Notes under the pieces: model-generated | Databases searched by the model: none | Told to the model about the DNA's origin: nothing | The model's input: the letters and a program-made list of their open reading frames with translations, nothing else | Source of the DNA: Pseudohalioglobus lutimaris | GTDB lineage: Bacteria; Pseudomonadota; Gammaproteobacteria; Pseudomonadales; Halieaceae | DNA length: 64,000 nucleotides | Assembly (NCBI RefSeq): GCF_002866825.1 | Contig: NZ_PKUS01000010.1 | Location: 124,001 to 188,000, forward strand | Direction of reading: 5' to 3' | Shown: piece by piece, positions 42,418 to 49,415 of the stretch | Layout of the letters: every line of letters begins with the position of its first letter | Position numbering within the stretch: the stretch's first letter is position 1 | Made by a program: the position numbers and the translations under genes

Positions 42418-42648
42418 ATGGAAGCGCTTTCAATTGTTGGTCTTATTCTTTTCATTGTTGGTGGGCTGGGTCTTCTTATCGCCGCCTTCAAGACAAGTAT
42501 ATTGTGGGGAGTAGGAATAATCGTCATTGCTCCCTCCGCCCTAATTTATACGGTTCTTCACTGGGGCGAGGCAAAGAATCCTTTTTTATTGCAGCTGTTA
42601 GGCTTTGTAATTCTATTCGCCAGCACCAGTGGATTGCAGACGCTGTGA
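42418..42648 (+). CDS. Cassette 5: small hydrophobic membrane protein
   Basis: A 76-residue protein made almost wholly of hydrophobic segments: SIVGLILFIVGGLGLLIAAF, a WGVGIIVIAPSALIYTVL helix and a LLQLLGFVILFASTSG helix, separated by short polar turns. It has the strongest ribosome site in the array, AAAGGAGAT at 8-base spacing, so it does not depend on coupling. The glycine-rich first helix resembles many small inner-membrane proteins of unknown role. No lysis- or toxin-specific motif is seen. Confidence 0.7.
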   Translation: MEALSIVGLILFIVGGLGLLIAAFKTSILWGVGIIVIAPSALIYTVLHWGEAKNPFLLQLLGFVILFASTSGLQTL

Positions 42649-42661
42649 TTATGCGGAAACC

Positions 42662-42748
42662 ACATAACAAGAACCGGCAATACGCCCCTGCGGGGCCGGA
42701 AGCCCAAACCGCTGCGCGGTTTAAGCGCCGCTGCGGTAAGCGTTATGA
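42662..42748 (+). repeat. attC site E
   Basis: R'' ACATAAC (42662-42668) exactly complements the R' of the collapsed site opening cassette 5; R' GTTATGA is at 42742-42748. At 87 bases it is the longest site, with internal hairpins such as CCCCTGCGGGG and ACCGCTGCGCGGT. Confidence 0.85.
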
Positions 42749-42757
42749 GTACCTGTA

Positions 42758-43171
42758 ATGACTATCAGTGGTAGCTGCGAGTGCAACAACATCAAAGTCA
42801 TATGGCACACAATTGATCACAGTCTTGTGCCTAGGGCTTGCCAATGTGAGTATTGCTCATCTAAAGATGCCGCCTATGTAACAAAATCAGGCACAAAGTT
42901 TGAAGCTATTATTCAAAACGAGAACCTTCACAAGCAGGTACAGCACGGGTCTAGGAGCGCAGTGTTTCATGAGTGTGCTAACTGTGGCCAGGTTATATTT
43001 GTTACATCTGAAATAGACGGTGAATTATATGGCGCCCTTAATGCTCGCCACCTCACCAACAAATTTGGGTTCGCGGAACCTGTTGAGCTCAATTATAGCT
43101 ATCAGTCTCTCGAGCAGAAACGAGATCGATGGCGTCAGAATTGGTGCCACCCGGTTCTCATAACAAGTTAA
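42758..43171 (+). CDS. Cassette 6: GFA-like zinc protein
   Basis: A 137-residue protein with the spaced cysteine pattern of the GFA/CENP-V family: GSCECNN near 6-11, CQCEYCSSKDA near 28-38 and HECANCGQVIF near 71-81. Beyond these it differs strongly from the cassette 4 protein, so the two probably arrived independently. Its C-terminal half carries a DRWRQNWCHP motif with an extra cysteine. The ATG is 9 bases after the R' of attC E, and the stop TAA falls inside attC F. Confidence 0.78.
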   Translation: MTISGSCECNNIKVIWHTIDHSLVPRACQCEYCSSKDAAYVTKSGTKFEAIIQNENLHKQVQHGSRSAVFHECANCGQVIFVTSEIDGELYGALNARHLTNKFGFAEPVELNYSYQSLEQKRDRWRQNWCHPVLITS

Positions 43172-43232
43172 GGCAGCAAGGGCGCTTCGCGTTGGGACAC
43201 ACTAACGTGTGCCCCTGCTTAAAGCGTTAGGC
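43158..43232 (+). repeat. attC site F
   Basis: R'' TCATAAC (43158-43164) exactly complements the R' opening cassette 6; R' GTTAGGC at 43226-43232 fits GTTRRRY perfectly. The arms TTAAGGCAG-GGGCGC and GTGCCCCTGCTTAA pair with bulges. It is a textbook site of 75 bases. Confidence 0.9.
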
Positions 43233-43252
43233 CATTAACAGGAGACCGAACA

Positions 43253-43549
43253 TTGATAATTGTTTTAGGCAGCGTCATCGTTGATGAAGCGAAGGTATCT
43301 GAAGCACTTGAGCAGAGCAGGGTTCACGTTGCTAGATCCAGGGCTGAACCTGGCTGCATTTCTCATGCGGTTTATCAAGACCCCGAGGTGAAAGGTAAAT
43401 TGGTCTTTGTGGAAGAATGGCAAGATAAAGAATCACTAGCTAAGCACTTTCAGGTTCCCGCTTCAGGCGAGTTTGTAAAGGCTGTTAGCGAATTTGCCGT
43501 TGAGCCCCCATCTATGTCAGTTTTTAGCGCAGAGCGAGTAGAAATTTGA
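43253..43549 (+). CDS. Cassette 7: putative quinol monooxygenase (ABM family)
   Basis: A 98-residue ABM-fold protein. Segment order is IVLGSVIVDEAKVSEALEQS, EPGCISHAVYQDPEVKGKLVFVEEW, KESLAKHFQ, then a final strand; this is the usual YgiN-like layout, in which EEW and KHF residues line the active site. TTG 43253 is the start, supported by AGGAGA 8 bases upstream. Relatives oxidise quinols or aromatic polyketides without a metal or flavin. It is a distant second copy of the function in cassette 3. Confidence 0.82.
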   Translation: MIIVLGSVIVDEAKVSEALEQSRVHVARSRAEPGCISHAVYQDPEVKGKLVFVEEWQDKESLAKHFQVPASGEFVKAVSEFAVEPPSMSVFSAERVEI

Positions 43550-43559
43550 GTTTTCGCTG

Positions 43560-43611
43560 GCCTAAAAAGGCCAGGCAGTTCGCTCGCTTTGCTCGCAGGG
43601 CGGCGTTAACC
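43560..43611 (+). repeat. attC site G
   Basis: GCCTAAA (43560-43566) matches the expected GCCTAAC R'' except for the final base, which is normally the conserved C. R' GTTAACC lies at 43605-43611. The AAGGCCAGGCAGT arm is shared with site B. At 52 bases and with that mismatch, it may be impaired. Confidence 0.7.
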
Positions 43612-43642
43612 GGTTTAAACCACATCGCAAAGGAAAAATGTC

Positions 43643-43936
43643 ATGGCAGGGTATCTGATAGCAAATTACCGAATAACCAACCCAGAGGCTTATGAAGCCT
43701 ATCCTCCCGCTGTAATCCCAACCTTAGTTGCTTGCGGTGCGGAAGTACTTGTCGCTGATTACGAAAGCGAAGTGGTTGAGGGGCAAGCGTCGAGTGTGAC
43801 TATTGTGTTGAAATTCCCGAGCAAGGAAGCGGCGCGTTCATGGTACAACTCTAGCGACTATCAAGAGATCATTCGTCATCGCCTGGATAATACTGAGGGT
43901 TTTCTCCTCTTTGCTGACGAGTTCAGCAGGCCGTGA
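43643..43936 (+). CDS. Cassette 8: DUF1330-family protein
   Basis: A 97-residue dimeric alpha+beta-barrel-like protein of the DUF1330 family. Typical features are GYLIANYRITNPEAYEAYP at the N-terminus, CGAEVLVADYESEVVEG, and a SSVTIVLKFPSKEAARSWY strand-helix followed by SDYQEIIRHR. The fold is related to the ABM proteins in cassettes 3 and 7, so three cassettes here carry this general architecture. AAAGGAAAAA precedes the ATG. Function is unknown. Confidence 0.8.
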   Translation: MAGYLIANYRITNPEAYEAYPPAVIPTLVACGAEVLVADYESEVVEGQASSVTIVLKFPSKEAARSWYNSSDYQEIIRHRLDNTEGFLLFADEFSRP

Positions 43937-43950
43937 TACTGAGTCTGTAC

Positions 43951-43990
43951 GGCCTAAAAAGTCACGGTTTGAGAAGCACTAGAGTTGAAA
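43951..43990 (+). repeat. Degenerate attC-like site H
   Basis: GGCCTAAAAAG (43951-43961) repeats the first 11 bases of site G. A GTTGAAA heptamer at 43984-43990 could be the R'. Only about 40 bases lie between the ends and R'' does not complement the R' of cassette 8, so this is a weak call. Confidence 0.35.
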
Positions 43991-44027
43991 TCTCACATAA
44001 TTCACCGCATTTCACGCGATCTTTAAT

Positions 44028-45092
44028 ATGGATAATGAAACAAGAAGTAAATTGATTTACCGCCTCACCTGGATTGCTCTTCTGGTAAGCATCATATCCC
44101 TTGTTCTGCTTGTTGTTGGTAATCAATCAAAAGGTGATACAAGCTTAACGCTTTGGTTTATTCTCCTTCTCTTACTCGTATATGTGTCTGCACCTTTACA
44201 TGGCATTATCTTAATAGGGTCACTGGTCCAGCTAATAAAAGGTAACGGATGGGCTATCAGGTGGGTTTATCTATATTTGATTCTCGCGGTGAGCGGACAT
44301 TTGATAGTTGGATACAGTCAGGGGGCATTTGATAGTCAGCTTATTAAAATAGCTCGATTTAAAAGGTCAATCGAAGAACCGGCACAGCTAAAACTGGAAC
44401 AGGCCATTAGTCGAGGGCCATCATCAAAAATTGAAGATGTGCAGGCTGCTCTGGCCGATGGTGCAAATCCTAATGCAGGTATCTTTGATAACCGCTTACC
44501 TTATTTAGTGGTTGCTGCAAGCAGAGCAGATGTACCGGTAATTAAGGCACTACTGGATGCTGGTGCAGACCCGAACAAACGAGCCACCATAGAATATGAA
44601 TCTATCGAAAACCCTTTACCGTTGGATGTAGTAGCCTTTTCAGAATATCAGGGCGTGGCTGTTAGTGTGGAATTGTTACTGGCTGCAGGTGCTGACCCCT
44701 CTCAATCTATCATGAAGATAGGAGCCTGCAGGCGCGGTGATTTGTCTCTTTATGGCCAAACTGAAAGCTCTGGTGCCAGAGTTCTGTTTGATATGAAGGG
44801 TCAAACTTGTCTGCACCACGCCGCTGAGACAAATCAGCTCGCTTTCTTAAAGGCACTTTTATTTGATCCTGCCTATAAAAATGAAAAGACCAGGGAGATG
44901 CTGGTGATGAATAACCATAGAGGTCAAACTCCATTGGATGTCGCTGTAAGCAGCGAACATTTCGAAGCTGCCGTTCTTATGGCAAAAGCAGGAGGGAAAG
45001 CAAACAAGAAAGAGCCTCTTAAAGATGTTCTGAGAAATCAGGCTGATAACCCTGTGCTGGATGAGTTAAAAGAACTCCTTCTTGGTGAGTAA
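44028..45092 (+). CDS. Ankyrin-repeat membrane protein
   Basis: A 354-residue protein. Three hydrophobic helices near 10-32, 40-63 and 75-97 anchor an N-terminal domain. The rest is made of ankyrin-like repeats, for example VQAALADGANPN, PVIKALLDAGADPNKR, SVELLLAAGADPSQ and NHRGQTPLDVAVSSEHFEAAVLM. The ankyrin part probably faces the cytoplasm and binds a protein partner. It lies after the degenerate site H. A TTCCAACAAGCG sequence after its stop (45108) may be the start of another attC, making this a ninth, larger cassette. The low-GC style matches the array. Confidence 0.78.
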   Translation: MDNETRSKLIYRLTWIALLVSIISLVLLVVGNQSKGDTSLTLWFILLLLLVYVSAPLHGIILIGSLVQLIKGNGWAIRWVYLYLILAVSGHLIVGYSQGAFDSQLIKIARFKRSIEEPAQLKLEQAISRGPSSKIEDVQAALADGANPNAGIFDNRLPYLVVAASRADVPVIKALLDAGADPNKRATIEYESIENPLPLDVVAFSEYQGVAVSVELLLAAGADPSQSIMKIGACRRGDLSLYGQTESSGARVLFDMKGQTCLHHAAETNQLAFLKALLFDPAYKNEKTREMLVMNNHRGQTPLDVAVSSEHFEAAVLMAKAGGKANKKEPLKDVLRNQADNPVLDELKELLLGE

Positions 45093-45125
45093 CTAGAAGA
45101 AGAGCGATTCCAACAAGCGCTTCCA

Positions 45126-45335
45126 CTACACCCGCAAATCGCGCGGATCAGTGAATTCAACGTTAATGAACGGCAGCTCCCTGCCCACGACCAAGGCATT
45201 CCACATGGAGTGTTCGATAATGAGTGCTAATGCCAAGATAAAGGCCGCTGTCGTCGACCAAAGCTGACGCTCAGATACTTGTGGTAATCTGGGTTTCAGA
45301 GTGAGCTCCCGAACTGCAGCGGACAATTTACTCAC
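45126..45335 (-). CDS. Doubtful 69-residue membrane protein
   Basis: A GTG-initiated frame on the minus strand encodes a short polar N-terminus, one hydrophobic helix (WSTTAAFILALALII) and a polar tail. The ribosome site is poor because an AGCAGG abuts the start. It occupies the 290-bp gap between the ankyrin and acetyltransferase genes and overlaps the possible last attC half-site. It may be a genuine small gene or only the reverse reading of cassette-end DNA. Confidence 0.3.
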   Translation of the reverse strand: MSKLSAAVRELTLKPRLPQVSERQLWSTTAAFILALALIIEHSMWNALVVGRELPFINVEFTDPRDLRV

Positions 45336-45382
45336 CTGCTAGCCAACGCACTACAAGCCAACGAGGAATTGATTCGTAATCA

Positions 45383-45907
45383 ATGGACCCACGAATTCGG
45401 CGATATAAGTCTTCGGATGCCGCAGCCTTTCAAGAGGCGGTACTCAGCTCCATAAATCATCTATCCCGGTGGCTTTCGTGGTGTACCCCCGCTTATAGCA
45501 TCAATGACGCAGTGGAATGGGTCAATTCAGCAGAGAATTCCTGGAAAGCGGGAACGGACTATCGATTTTTAGTAGAAGACACTAAAACCGGGGCAGTCAT
45601 TGGTGGAGTGGGAATCAATCAAATTGTGCATCAACATCGTGTTGGCAATCTAGGGTACTGGGTTCGCGAGTCCGCAATAAATCGTGGAGTATGTACAACA
45701 GCCGCTCGTCTTGCGACGGAATATGCCTTCAGGGAACTGGGCTTTCAGCGAATAGAAATACATATCCAAGTCGATAATCACGCTAGCAATGCGGTCGCGT
45801 CAAAGCTAGGCGGCGAGTTTGAGGGGATCTTGCGAAACAAGCTGATGTTCAATGGCGAATCTGTTCGAGCCAAATGCTATTCCATCATTCCAAGTGACTA
45901 CGAATAA
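45383..45907 (+). CDS. GNAT N-acetyltransferase (RimJ/RimL-like)
   Basis: A 174-residue acetyltransferase of the RimJ/RimL branch. FLVEDTKTGAVIGGVGINQI is the central strand pair, NRGVCTTAARLATEYAF covers the acetyl-CoA pyrophosphate loop, and GFQRIEIHIQVDNHASNAVASKLG is the typical C-terminal motif. It acetylates N-termini or small amines. The AT-richer composition suggests that it was acquired with the island, but no attC-like site flanks it clearly. Transcription runs toward the tRNA gene terminator. Confidence 0.83.
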   Translation: MDPRIRRYKSSDAAAFQEAVLSSINHLSRWLSWCTPAYSINDAVEWVNSAENSWKAGTDYRFLVEDTKTGAVIGGVGINQIVHQHRVGNLGYWVRESAINRGVCTTAARLATEYAFRELGFQRIEIHIQVDNHASNAVASKLGGEFEGILRNKLMFNGESVRAKCYSIIPSDYE

Positions 45908-45978
45908 CCGGCTACCGAGCGTCCGCTACTGGCCCTGTGGATTCAACCGGTCAGCGGTTCGATTGGCGGCCCATACGG

Positions 45979-46011
45979 AAAAAGCCGGACCTCATACGAG
46001 ATCCGGCTTTT
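45979..46011 (-). terminator. Rho-independent terminator downstream of tRNA-Ala
   Basis: AAAAAGCCGGA (45979-45989) and TCCGGCTTTT (46002-46011) pair to form a stem with a 12-base loop. Reading the minus strand it ends in a T-run, so it terminates tRNA-Ala transcription; the A/T symmetry lets it serve the GNAT gene from the other side too. Confidence 0.8.
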
Positions 46012-46014
46012 GAT

Positions 46015-46090
46015 TGGTGGAGCTAAGCGGGATCGAACCGCTGACCTCAACACTGCCAGTGTTGCGCTCTCCCAGCTGAGCTATAGCCCC
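46015..46090 (-). tRNA. tRNA-Ala (anticodon GGC)
   Basis: The 76-base minus-strand sequence folds as a complete cloverleaf. The acceptor stem GGGGCTA pairs with TAGCTCC, the D arm is GCTC-AGCTGGGA-GAGC, and the anticodon stem CAACA/TGTTG encloses the loop CTGGCAG with anticodon GGC at 46055-46057. The T arm is AGCGG-TTCGATC-CCGCT, and CCA is encoded. It reads alanine GCC codons. It abuts the right end of the AT-rich island, but no duplicated 3' end was found on the far side. Confidence 0.95.
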
Positions 46091-46218
46091 AAGAACTTGT
46101 GCTAACTTGTTGATCCATCTGGATTTTTGCGTGAGCAAGATCAATCAAGAGGTGCGCATTTTATTTAGCCGGGCCGCGCCTGTCAAGGCATGTGCGGAAA
46201 TACCGCAGAGCTGCCGCA

Positions 46219-47214
46219 CTATAGCGAAAGCCACAGGCGCAGCAGATGCCGCCGCTGCGCCGGGTCTTCAAAATCCTCGTACTCGGTGCGGGCGTGCAGA
46301 ATGGTATGGTTGGACAGCAACTGAATATCCCCCGGTTGCAGGTCCATATCCAGGTACATACCCTCCTCCATGGCGATCGACTCGTAGGTATCGAACAGAT
46401 CTTCTTCCTCTTGCGTTAGCGGTGGCACGTCATCATGGCGCACGGCTGAACGGAAGTAGTCCGCGTGATAGAAGGTGCGCAGGCTGTCGTCTGCATAGCG
46501 ACACGGGGGAATCAACAAGGTGCTGCCCACCTCATTCACATCCTTATCGCGAACATCCAGGTGAACCGGTTCGAACAGCCTCGCTACGAGCTCCGGTCTG
46601 CGGCGCAGTAATTCGTTGAACACGGCAACGGAGCTTACAATGCGGCTCTTACCTCCGGACCGCGCTTTGTGCAGGCATAACAGGCCGACCACGTCCGCGG
46701 CATCGCAGTGGTAGTCGATGTTAGCGGCGGTCTTGTAGAGTCGTACCGTGTTGACTGCGGCGCGCTCGCGCAAATCGACGACATGGCCCAGCAGGTGGCC
46801 GTCCGGGTTTTGTTCGCCTGGTTGACCCAGATGCAATCCAAAGCACCAGAAGAATCGCTCGCATTGCGCCTGTGACCAGCGCTCAACCGGCACACCGCGA
46901 ATCACCTGGAAGCCCAGCCCCGAGCCGAGAGTCGCTCGCCACTCCTGAAAGCGTTGCGTCAGTGCGGGAAGCGGGAAGTCGCTGGCTGTGAGCGTGCGTG
47001 TATCCACCGCGCGGTCTTCAAGGAGGGCCAGAGCCGCCTCAATCTCCGCAATCTCGCCTTCCTCAAGCCGATAAGCCATTTGCTCCAACGGCGGTATGTC
47101 TTTTCCCCGCCATGCCGCCGCGTATTGCAGTGGTTCACGCGGTATCTGCTGGTGTGGTCGATCGAAGTAATGCAGAGTCTGCTCTATAAAGCTAAGGTAA
47201 TGGGCGCTGGACAC
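46219..47214 (-). CDS. TauD/TfdA-family iron/2-oxoglutarate dioxygenase
   Basis: A 331-residue protein with the start placed at GTG 47214, which has AGGAGA 6 bases upstream; a longer reading adds 20 unlikely residues. The iron facial triad is YHCDAADV (His and Asp) and the distal His in SNHTILHART; RHLLRLWLSL supplies the oxoglutarate arginine. The N-terminal GFQVIRGVPVERW segment is typical of the TauD/TfdA fold. Substrates in this family are diverse (taurine, herbicides, fatty acids, carnitine precursors). It sits alone between the tRNA gene and a DUF4345 gene. Substrate unknown. Confidence 0.82.
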   Translation of the reverse strand: MSSAHYLSFIEQTLHYFDRPHQQIPREPLQYAAAWRGKDIPPLEQMAYRLEEGEIAEIEAALALLEDRAVDTRTLTASDFPLPALTQRFQEWRATLGSGLGFQVIRGVPVERWSQAQCERFFWCFGLHLGQPGEQNPDGHLLGHVVDLRERAAVNTVRLYKTAANIDYHCDAADVVGLLCLHKARSGGKSRIVSSVAVFNELLRRRPELVARLFEPVHLDVRDKDVNEVGSTLLIPPCRYADDSLRTFYHADYFRSAVRHDDVPPLTQEEEDLFDTYESIAMEEGMYLDMDLQPGDIQLLSNHTILHARTEYEDFEDPAQRRHLLRLWLSL

Positions 47215-47421
47215 GGCTGGTCTCCTGATAAGAACCGGGCTTGCCGACGTTGCGTGAACTGTAAACCGTGACAATCCGTAAACACAGGTATTCTACTTGA
47301 ATAGTTGTTCGTGAGTAGACCGTGGACGGCGATTGTGGGAGTGAACTGCGCGAGGAAGACAGTACCGAGCCTGTACTGATTCGTATGGTCCACATAACCA
47401 GCAACACAGAGGTAACACCCA

Positions 47422-47793
47422 ATGTTTGAAAAGTTACTCCTGAGCGCAAGCGGGCTCATCTTCCTCGGCTACGGCCTGGCTTGCTTCATCAACCCTGAAC
47501 TACCCGCCGCGCTTGCCGGTTTGAGTATCGAATCCGGCGACGGCTTTGCAGAAATGGGGGCAATGTACGGCGGTCTGCAGTTCGGCGTGGGTGTATTCTG
47601 CCTGATGTGCGCGGCCATACCTGTGCATACCCGCGCCGGCTTACTGCTGTTATTGCTGGGTATAGGCTGCATTGCACTGGCAAGGTTGGTCTCTGCCTGG
47701 GATGCGGATTGGATGGTGGGTTCGTACACCTGGGGTGCCTTGGCCTTTGAGCTGCTGGTTTCCGTGCTAGCCGCCGTCGCCCTGAAGCGTTAA
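47422..47793 (+). CDS. DUF4345-type four-helix membrane protein
   Basis: A 123-residue membrane protein with four hydrophobic helices. The segment PAALAGLSIESGDGFAEMGAMYGGLQFGVGVF between helices 1 and 2 and LGIGCIALARLVSAWDAD later match the DUF4345 pattern of small bacterial membrane proteins. AGAGGT precedes the ATG. Function is unknown. It is upstream of slyD in the same direction, but the short gap (53 bp) carries no obvious shared signal. Confidence 0.72.
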   Translation: MFEKLLLSASGLIFLGYGLACFINPELPAALAGLSIESGDGFAEMGAMYGGLQFGVGVFCLMCAAIPVHTRAGLLLLLLGIGCIALARLVSAWDADWMVGSYTWGALAFELLVSVLAAVALKR

Positions 47794-47846
47794 AGAATAA
47801 ACGTGTGTATGATACGCGCGACGTAAAACAGCATGAGCGACCCAGC

Positions 47847-48329
47847 GTGAATATAGGCCCCAAAACCGTTACCGTTTTCCACTACACATTGCGCAATGCA
47901 GCAGGCGAGGAGCTGGAAACCTCGCGTGGCAGCGACCCCAGCGCCTTTCTGTACGGCGCGAACAATATTATTCCCGGTCTGGAAAAAGCCTTGAAAGACA
48001 GAACAGCGGGCGATGTGTTTACGGCCGACATTGCAGCGGACGATGCCTACGGGCAGGTAGACCCCAAGCGGCAACAACGCGTCCCCAGCAAGCACCTGGT
48101 ATACAAGGGCAAGTTAAAGCCGGGTATGGTGGTGCAGCTCAACACCAGCGAAGGGCGCGTGCCGGTAACCGTAGTGAAGGCGGGCCGCCACAGCGCCGAT
48201 ATCGATACCAACCACCCACTGGCAGGACAGGCTCTCAGCTTTGACATCGAGATCATAGAGGTACGGGAGGCGAGCGCGGAAGAAGTTGCCCACGGTCATG
48301 CTCATGGACCCGGTGGACATCACCACTAG
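47847..48329 (+). CDS. slyD: FKBP-type peptidyl-prolyl isomerase SlyD
   Basis: A 160-residue SlyD-type chaperone/prolyl isomerase. After the N-terminal KTVTVFHYTLRNAAGEELE strands, the FKBP core IIPGLEKALKDRTAGD and DDAYGQVDPKRQQRVP surrounds the inserted chaperone flap, and HPLAGQALSFDIEII closes the domain. The tail HGHAHGPGGHHH is the metal-binding region known from E. coli SlyD, which binds nickel and helps hydrogenase maturation. The start is GTG 47847 by comparison with E. coli; an in-frame GTG 42 bases upstream is possible. Confidence 0.9.
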   Translation: MNIGPKTVTVFHYTLRNAAGEELETSRGSDPSAFLYGANNIIPGLEKALKDRTAGDVFTADIAADDAYGQVDPKRQQRVPSKHLVYKGKLKPGMVVQLNTSEGRVPVTVVKAGRHSADIDTNHPLAGQALSFDIEIIEVREASAEEVAHGHAHGPGGHHH

Positions 48330-48400
48330 GCAAACCGCAAGTAGAGCATGCACCGCGGCGGCGCGCGGTAAGCATGCCAGGCGCCGCTGGCCACTACTAA

Positions 48401-48799
48401 CTATAAGTGCTCCCCATCCAGGTAATACCAGCTTCCGTCGATCTTTTCGAAACGGCTGCGTTCGTGCAAACGGTGCCCTTTACCCGCCACCTTGAAGCGG
48501 GCGACAAACTCCACCGTGCCCTCACCCTGTTCCTGCTGACCCGCCTCAGTGGCCTTGATCGAAAGACCTATCCATTTTTGCCCCGGGTCCAGGCGAACAC
48601 GAGAGGGCCGCGTCCTTGGGTGCCAGGTGGCGAGCAGGTAGTCGGTCTCGCCACGCGCAAACGCGCTGTAGCGGGACCGCATTAATGCCTCTGCAGTGGT
48701 CGCCGAGGACTCACCGGAAATAAGGCGGCCGCAGCATGCCTCGTACTCAATTTTGCCCCCACAGGGACAGGCCGCAGTAGCGGCCGCTGGCCTAGCCAT
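48401..48799 (-). CDS. YchJ-family SEC-C zinc protein
   Basis: A 132-residue protein of the UPF0225/YchJ family. The N-terminal CPCGGKIEYEACCGRL is a SEC-C zinc-binding motif, followed by LMRSRYSAFARGETDYLLATWHP and an NTF2-like sheet with KWIGLSIKATEAG. Function is unknown; homologues are widespread in proteobacteria. ATG 48799 overlaps the end of the TRIC-family gene by 8 bases, so the pair is probably co-transcribed. A longer frame upstream is an unlikely extension lacking the SEC-C start. Confidence 0.82.
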   Translation of the reverse strand: MARPAAATAACPCGGKIEYEACCGRLISGESSATTAEALMRSRYSAFARGETDYLLATWHPRTRPSRVRLDPGQKWIGLSIKATEAGQQEQGEGTVEFVARFKVAGKGHRLHERSRFEKIDGSWYYLDGEHL

Positions 48800-49412
48800 C
48801 CGCGCGACCATACTTGGGCAGGCGCAGATCAAACAGGATCGCGCAGGCGCGCAAGGTAAATGCCGCCGCAATCGAGGCAGGCAGGGCAATGAAATCGGGC
48901 ACTGCAAAAGCTTGCATGGAGGTATAACAGAGGGCTCCCAGTAATGCAGCGGTCACGTATATCTCGGGCCCAAGCAACACGGGCTCCTTGTTCAACAGGG
49001 TGTCGCGGATCATGGAACCGAAAGTAGCGGTCATCACGCCCATGCCTACCGCCACAATCGAGGGGGCATCAAGTTGCACGGCCTTGATCGCCCCCAGCAC
49101 ACTGAACAGTGCCATACCCACCGCGTCTGCCCAGAGCAGTACTCTGTGCAGGGAGTTGAACAGCGGTGCCAGAAACCAGGTTGCAATGGAGGCGCCCAGG
49201 CAAATCCACAGGTATTGCGTCTGCTGAAACCAGAAGACCTCATCGGCGCCAAGCAACAAGTCACGAACTGTGCCGCCGCCTATACCGGTGATAGTGCCGA
49301 AAAGGATGAACCCGAGCATATCGAGCTTTTGCTCGGCGGCTGCCAGCGCACCACTGACAGCAAACACGGCGGTCGCGACCATGTCGACGACCGTAATGGT
49401 CTCAGCCAGCAC
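48792..49412 (-). CDS. TRIC/UPF0126-family membrane channel
   Basis: A 206-residue membrane protein with seven hydrophobic helices. It contains the duplicated signature of the UPF0126/YicG family, related to trimeric intracellular cation channels: the first copy has ITGIGGGTVRDLLLG, the second ATFGSMIRDTLLN. Bacterial members conduct cations, and some have been described as glycine transporters. A GTG start lies 3 bases after the stop of the GST-domain gene. The repeat halves have opposite predicted topology, as expected. Confidence 0.85.
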   Translation of the reverse strand: MLAETITVVDMVATAVFAVSGALAAAEQKLDMLGFILFGTITGIGGGTVRDLLLGADEVFWFQQTQYLWICLGASIATWFLAPLFNSLHRVLLWADAVGMALFSVLGAIKAVQLDAPSIVAVGMGVMTATFGSMIRDTLLNKEPVLLGPEIYVTAALLGALCYTSMQAFAVPDFIALPASIAAAFTLRACAILFDLRLPKYGRADG

Positions 49413-49415
49413 GCT

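Larger units (their letters stand above)
40719..43990 (+). mobile_element. Integron gene-cassette array without integrase (CALIN-like)
   Basis: Eight short same-strand genes are each followed by an attC-like site of R''-arms-R' form, typically starting YYYAACAAG and ending GCGTTRNNN. Decisively, the R' heptamer opening a cassette is the exact reverse complement of the R'' heptamer closing the same cassette in four cases: GTTAGGT/ACCTAAC, GTTATAC/GTATAAC, GTTATGT/ACATAAC and GTTATGA/TCATAAC. Three others differ by about one base. This is the signature left by cassette circles that inserted by integrase action. Several stop codons lie inside attC, as usual. The DNA is visibly richer in A+T than its surroundings. 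No intI gene or clear attI is visible. Confidence 0.88.

Noticed and set aside
45336-45382. GCCAACG repeats before the GNAT gene as an attC site
   Set aside because: Two CCAAC occurrences are present but no matching GTTRRRY partner or paired arms.
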